Origin: Caballeronia humi
GTDB taxonomy: Bacteria > Pseudomonadota > Gammaproteobacteria > Burkholderiales > Burkholderiaceae
Length of the DNA stretch: 64,000 nucleotides
Direction: 5' to 3'
NCBI RefSeq assembly: GCF_001544475.1
Contig: NZ_FCNW02000011.1
Coordinates: 62,001 to 126,000, forward strand
Below the pieces are notes generated by a model. That model saw only the letters and a list, made by a program, of their open reading frames with translations. It was not told the DNA's origin and did no database searches. The translations under genes and the position numbers were made by a program. This document shows positions 61,079 through 64,000 of this stretch, in pieces (the first letter of the stretch is position 1; every line of letters begins with the position of its first letter).

Positions 61079-61714
61079 ATGTCTCAATTTTTTCGCATTC
61101 ATCCGGACAATCCGCAGCCGCGTCTGATCAATCAGGCGGTGCAGATCATCAACGACGGCGGCGTCATCGCCATGCCGACCGATTCGAGCTACGCGCTCGC
61201 CTGCCATCTCGACGACAAGGACGCCGTCGAGCGCATCCGACGCATTCGCGGACTCGACGAGAAGCAGCTTTTGTCGCTCGTCGTGCGTGACCTGTCGCAG
61301 CTTTCCAATTTCGCGCAGGTCGACAACCGGCAGTACCGGCTCATCAAATCGGTGACGCCGGGGCCGTACGTCTTTGTCCTGCAGGCGACGAAGGAAGTGC
61401 CGCGGCGGCTGTCGCACCCGTCGCGCAAGACGATCGGGCTGCGCGTGCCCGATCACGCGATCACGCTCGCGCTGCTCGAAGCGCTCGGCCAGCCGCTCCT
61501 CGGGTCGACGCTGATCCTGCCCCCCGACACCGAGCCGCTCAACGACGCCGAGGAAATCCGCGAGCGTCTCGAAAAGCAGATCGACCTCGTGATCGATGCC
61601 GGCGCGTGCGCGGCGGAGCCGTCTACGGTCATCGATTTGACGGGCGCGGAGCCGGTGCTGGTGCGACCGGGACGCGGCAGCCTGGAGCCGTTTGGCCTGA
61701 CCGCCGGCGCCTGA
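61079..61714 (+). CDS. YciO-type Sua5/YrdC family protein
   Basis: 211 residues of the YrdC fold. Blocks include IINDGGVIAMPTDSSYAL, KQLLSLVVRDLSQLS, TPGPYVFVLQA and GLRVPDHAI. At this length and next to a YciV homologue it fits YciO rather than TsaC or the longer Sua5. YciO binds nucleotides and RNA-like ligands in relatives; threonylcarbamoyl-AMP synthesis should not be assumed. The 208-base gap upstream holds no gene I recognise. Confidence 0.88.
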   Translation: MSQFFRIHPDNPQPRLINQAVQIINDGGVIAMPTDSSYALACHLDDKDAVERIRRIRGLDEKQLLSLVVRDLSQLSNFAQVDNRQYRLIKSVTPGPYVFVLQATKEVPRRLSHPSRKTIGLRVPDHAITLALLEALGQPLLGSTLILPPDTEPLNDAEEIRERLEKQIDLVIDAGACAAEPSTVIDLTGAEPVLVRPGRGSLEPFGLTAGA

Positions 61715-61885
61715 GTGCAAAAACTGCAAAAACGCGCGCGAACTTTTGCCGTCCGAGGCATTATCTGCGTTCGCGACCGTCAGCCGACGTAACCGAAAAC
61801 CACCACGCTCGCCCCGCGCAACCGTGACTTCCACCGCCATGAGTGGCGCCTGAACTGCCTGATACGCTTGATACAATAGCGAGCT

Positions 61886-62551
61886 ATGGATTCTTCCCTG
61901 ATACAGACAATCGCGGTCTACGCGCTCCCGGTGATCTTCGCGATCACGCTGCACGAGGCCGCGCATGGTTACGCGGCGCGCATGCTCGGCGACAACACGG
62001 CCTATGTGCTCGGCCGCGTTTCGCTCAATCCGATGCGTCACATCGACCCCATCGGCACCATCGTCATACCAATCGTTCTCTATTTCGCGACCAGCGGCGC
62101 GTTCATGTTCGGCTACGCGAAGCCCGTGCCCGTCGCTTTCGGTAATTTGCGCAATCCGCGCTGGGGCAGCCTGTGGGTTGCCGCCGCCGGTCCCGGCAGC
62201 AACTTCGTGCAGGCGCTGATCTGGGGCATCGTCGCGGTGCTGCTGGCGGGGTTTCACGTCGAAGAAGCGTTTTTGACGCGCATGGCGGCGGCCGGCGTCG
62301 GCGTGAATCTCGTGCTCGGCGTGTTGAACCTCTTTCCGCTGCCGCCGCTCGACGGCGGTCGCGTGCTGATGGCGCTCTTGCCCATCCGCGCGTCGCTGGC
62401 GCTGCAAAAGCTCGAACCCTACGGTTTTTTCATCGTGATGGCGCTCGTCATGACGGGCGTGCTGACGCGGTTCTGGCTGAGCCCGCTCGTGACCGTCGGC
62501 TATGCGGCGGTGTCGGCCATCCTGAATCCCTTTGCTTCGTTCTTTCTATAA
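61886..62551 (+). CDS. Site-2 protease family membrane metalloprotease (M50)
   Basis: 221 residues with about five membrane segments. The zinc motif HEAAH is at residues 23-27 in the first segment, and the second ligand region is NLFPLPPLDGGRVLM. Members of this compact group lack PDZ domains, and their substrates are mostly unknown. A TACAAT element lies only eight bases upstream of the ATG. trpS follows after four bases. Confidence 0.9.
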   Translation: MDSSLIQTIAVYALPVIFAITLHEAAHGYAARMLGDNTAYVLGRVSLNPMRHIDPIGTIVIPIVLYFATSGAFMFGYAKPVPVAFGNLRNPRWGSLWVAAAGPGSNFVQALIWGIVAVLLAGFHVEEAFLTRMAAAGVGVNLVLGVLNLFPLPPLDGGRVLMALLPIRASLALQKLEPYGFFIVMALVMTGVLTRFWLSPLVTVGYAAVSAILNPFASFFL

Positions 62552-62555
62552 AACC

Positions 62556-63758
62556 ATGTTCCCTGACCGTATCTTCTCAGGCATGCGGCCGACCGGCACG
62601 CTGCACCTCGGCCACTATCACGGCGTGCTGAAAAACTGGGTGCGGCTGCAATCCGAGTACCCGTGCTTTTTCGCCGTCGTCGACTGGCACGCGCTGACGA
62701 CGCACTACGAAACGCCCGAAGTCATCGAGAAGAACGTCTGGGAAGTGCTGATCGACTGGCTCGCGTCCGGCATCGATCCGGCGCAGGCGACGCTGTTCAT
62801 CCAGAGCCGGGTGCCGGAGCACGCGGAGCTGTCGCTGCTGCTCGGCATGGCGACGCCGCTCGGCTGGCTCGAACGCGTGCCGACCTACAAGGAGCAGATC
62901 GAAAAGCTGCGCGAAAAGGATCTCTCGACGTACGGTTTTCTCGGCTATCCGGTGCTGATGGCCGCCGACATCCTGCTGTACCGCGCGTCGCTCGTGCCGG
63001 TCGGCGAGGATCAGGTGCCGCACGTCGAAATGACGCGTGAAATCGCGCGTCGCTTCAATTATCTGTACGGCAAGGAGCCGGATTTCGAGGAAAAAGCGCT
63101 CGAAGCCGCGAAAAAGCTCGGCGGCAAGCGCGCGAAGCTGTATCACGAATTGCGCGTCGCGTACCAGCAGGAAGGCGACGACGAAGCGCTCGAACAGGCG
63201 CGCGCGATGCTGCAGGAGTCGCAGAGCCTGTCGATGAGCGATCGCGAGCGGCTGTTCGGCTATCTCGAAGGCGCGCGCAAGCTGATTCTGGTCGAGCCGC
63301 AGGTTTTGCTGACGTCCGAATCGCGCATGCCGGGCCTCGACGGGCAGAAGATGTCGAAGTCGTATGGCAACACGATCGGCCTGCGCGAAGACGCGGAAAC
63401 CATCACGAAAAAGGTCCGCACGATGCCGACCGACCCCGCGCGCGTGCGCCGTACCGACCCGGGCGATCCGGACAAATGCCCGGTATGGCAACTGCATCTG
63501 GCCTATACCGACGAAACAACGCACGAGTGGGTGCAGAAGGGCTGCCGGACCGCGGGCATCGGGTGTCTGGATTGCAAGCAGCCGGTAATCGAGGGCATCC
63601 TGCGCGAGCAGCAGCCGATGCTCGAGCGCGCGCAAAAATATATGGACGATCCGTCGCTGTTGCGCGCGATCGTCGCCGACGGCTGCGACAAGGCCCGCAA
63701 GTTCGCCACTGAAACCATGCGCGACGTGCGCGAGGCGATGGGGCTGTCGTACAACTGA
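62556..63758 (+). CDS. trpS: Tryptophanyl-tRNA synthetase
   Basis: 400 residues, class I. The HIGH-type motif lies in GTLHLGHYHGVLKN and KMSKS in GQKMSKSYGNT. It is longer than E. coli TrpS (334), with an insertion around 190-240 (KKLGGKRAKLYHELRV) and a Cys-containing segment near the end (CLDCKQPVI), as in other Burkholderia-type forms. It lies four bases after the protease gene and its stop overlaps the next start (TGATG). Confidence 0.96.
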   Translation: MFPDRIFSGMRPTGTLHLGHYHGVLKNWVRLQSEYPCFFAVVDWHALTTHYETPEVIEKNVWEVLIDWLASGIDPAQATLFIQSRVPEHAELSLLLGMATPLGWLERVPTYKEQIEKLREKDLSTYGFLGYPVLMAADILLYRASLVPVGEDQVPHVEMTREIARRFNYLYGKEPDFEEKALEAAKKLGGKRAKLYHELRVAYQQEGDDEALEQARAMLQESQSLSMSDRERLFGYLEGARKLILVEPQVLLTSESRMPGLDGQKMSKSYGNTIGLREDAETITKKVRTMPTDPARVRRTDPGDPDKCPVWQLHLAYTDETTHEWVQKGCRTAGIGCLDCKQPVIEGILREQQPMLERAQKYMDDPSLLRAIVADGCDKARKFATETMRDVREAMGLSYN

Positions 63759-64000
63759 TGGCGGATCCGGCGAGCGCGTGGGTATGCAAATGGTCGCATC
63801 TTGTCGAGGCGGGCGGGGCGGTGCTCGATGTCGCGTCGGGAAGCGGCCGGCATGCGCGCTGGTTCGCGTCGCGCGGGCACTCGGTGCTCGCCGTCGACCG
63901 TGATGGCGAAGCGCTCGATTCGATGGCCGGTGTCGAGCGCATCAGGACGCTCGCCGCCGATCTCGAAAGCGCGCCGTGGCCATTGCCCGCTGATCAGACG
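63758..64000 (+). CDS. SAM-dependent methyltransferase, 3' end outside window
   Basis: The first 81 codons of a class I methyltransferase. AVLDVASGSGRHARWFASRG is motif I, followed by VLAVDRDGEAL (motif II). The A of its ATG is the last base of the trpS stop, so it is translationally coupled to trpS. Its substrate cannot be told from this part. Confidence 0.85.
   Translation, partial: MADPASAWVCKWSHLVEAGGAVLDVASGSGRHARWFASRGHSVLAVDRDGEALDSMAGVERIRTLAADLESAPWPLPADQT

Overview
The window is chromosomal DNA from a high-GC betaproteobacterium of the family Burkholderiaceae, most like Paraburkholderia, Caballeronia or Burkholderia. The evidence is the gene content and order: a pyruvate dehydrogenase operon of homodimeric E1, E2 and a lipoylated E3; a phasin; recJ-prfB-lysS; pyrG-kdsA-eno-ftsB; and a complete isc operon. 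Protein sequences and codon use also fit. Almost all of it is dense core genome. I found no tRNA, rRNA, insertion sequence, prophage, integrase or CRISPR array. The genus call is inference from gene content, not from a marker gene.

Layout. 1-6764: the 3' part of ntrC, then xthA, codA, prlC and folD. 6990-12952: an envelope pair of unknown function (DUF2950 and DUF3300) next to a membrane sensor kinase and a FixJ-type regulator. 13224-19942: aceE-aceF-lpdA. Its E3 carries two lipoyl domains, and its spacers hold a strong hairpin and a degenerate intergenic repeat. 20073-23482: a phasin, a histone-deacetylase-family hydrolase and the endopeptidase PbpG. 23559-26690: an IclR regulator divergent from lutAB, with no lutC beside it. 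26752-28445: a glycine-rich lipoprotein, a small exported protein and a low-molecular-weight phosphatase. 28567-34431: iscR-iscS-iscU-iscA-hscB-hscA-fdx-iscX, with a recognisable IscR type-1 site in the promoter and a terminator-like hairpin between iscA and hscB.

34520-41133: a glycine-zipper protein and the minus-strand group RpfE-type gene, recJ, prfB (with its programmed frameshift) and lysS. 41331-44660 is the only accessory-looking islet: an acyltransferase, a FkbM-type methyltransferase and a broken glycan-biosynthesis remnant. 44718-50014: lolC-lolD-tatD-comEC. 50171-55960: an alpha/beta hydrolase, then pyrG-kdsA-DUF1330-eno-ftsB. 56025-58017: a lipoprotein, hslO and a gamma-carbonic anhydrase. 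58208-64000: a DUF455 ferritin-like protein, an alpha/beta hydrolase, an RNase AM/YciV-like PHP phosphatase, a YciO-type protein, a site-2 protease, trpS and the start of a methyltransferase.

How the genes work together. The pdh operon supplies acetyl-CoA and the phasin coats polyhydroxyalkanoate granules made from it. The isc operon builds Fe-S clusters needed by proteins such as LutA and LutB. LolC and LolD export lipoproteins, of which at least two are encoded here. KdsA and the surface-glycan islet serve the outer envelope. The least understood parts are the DUF3300/DUF2950 pair, the doubly lipoylated E3, the RpfE-type gene coupled to recJ, and a 16-bp palindrome found upstream of two unrelated genes.
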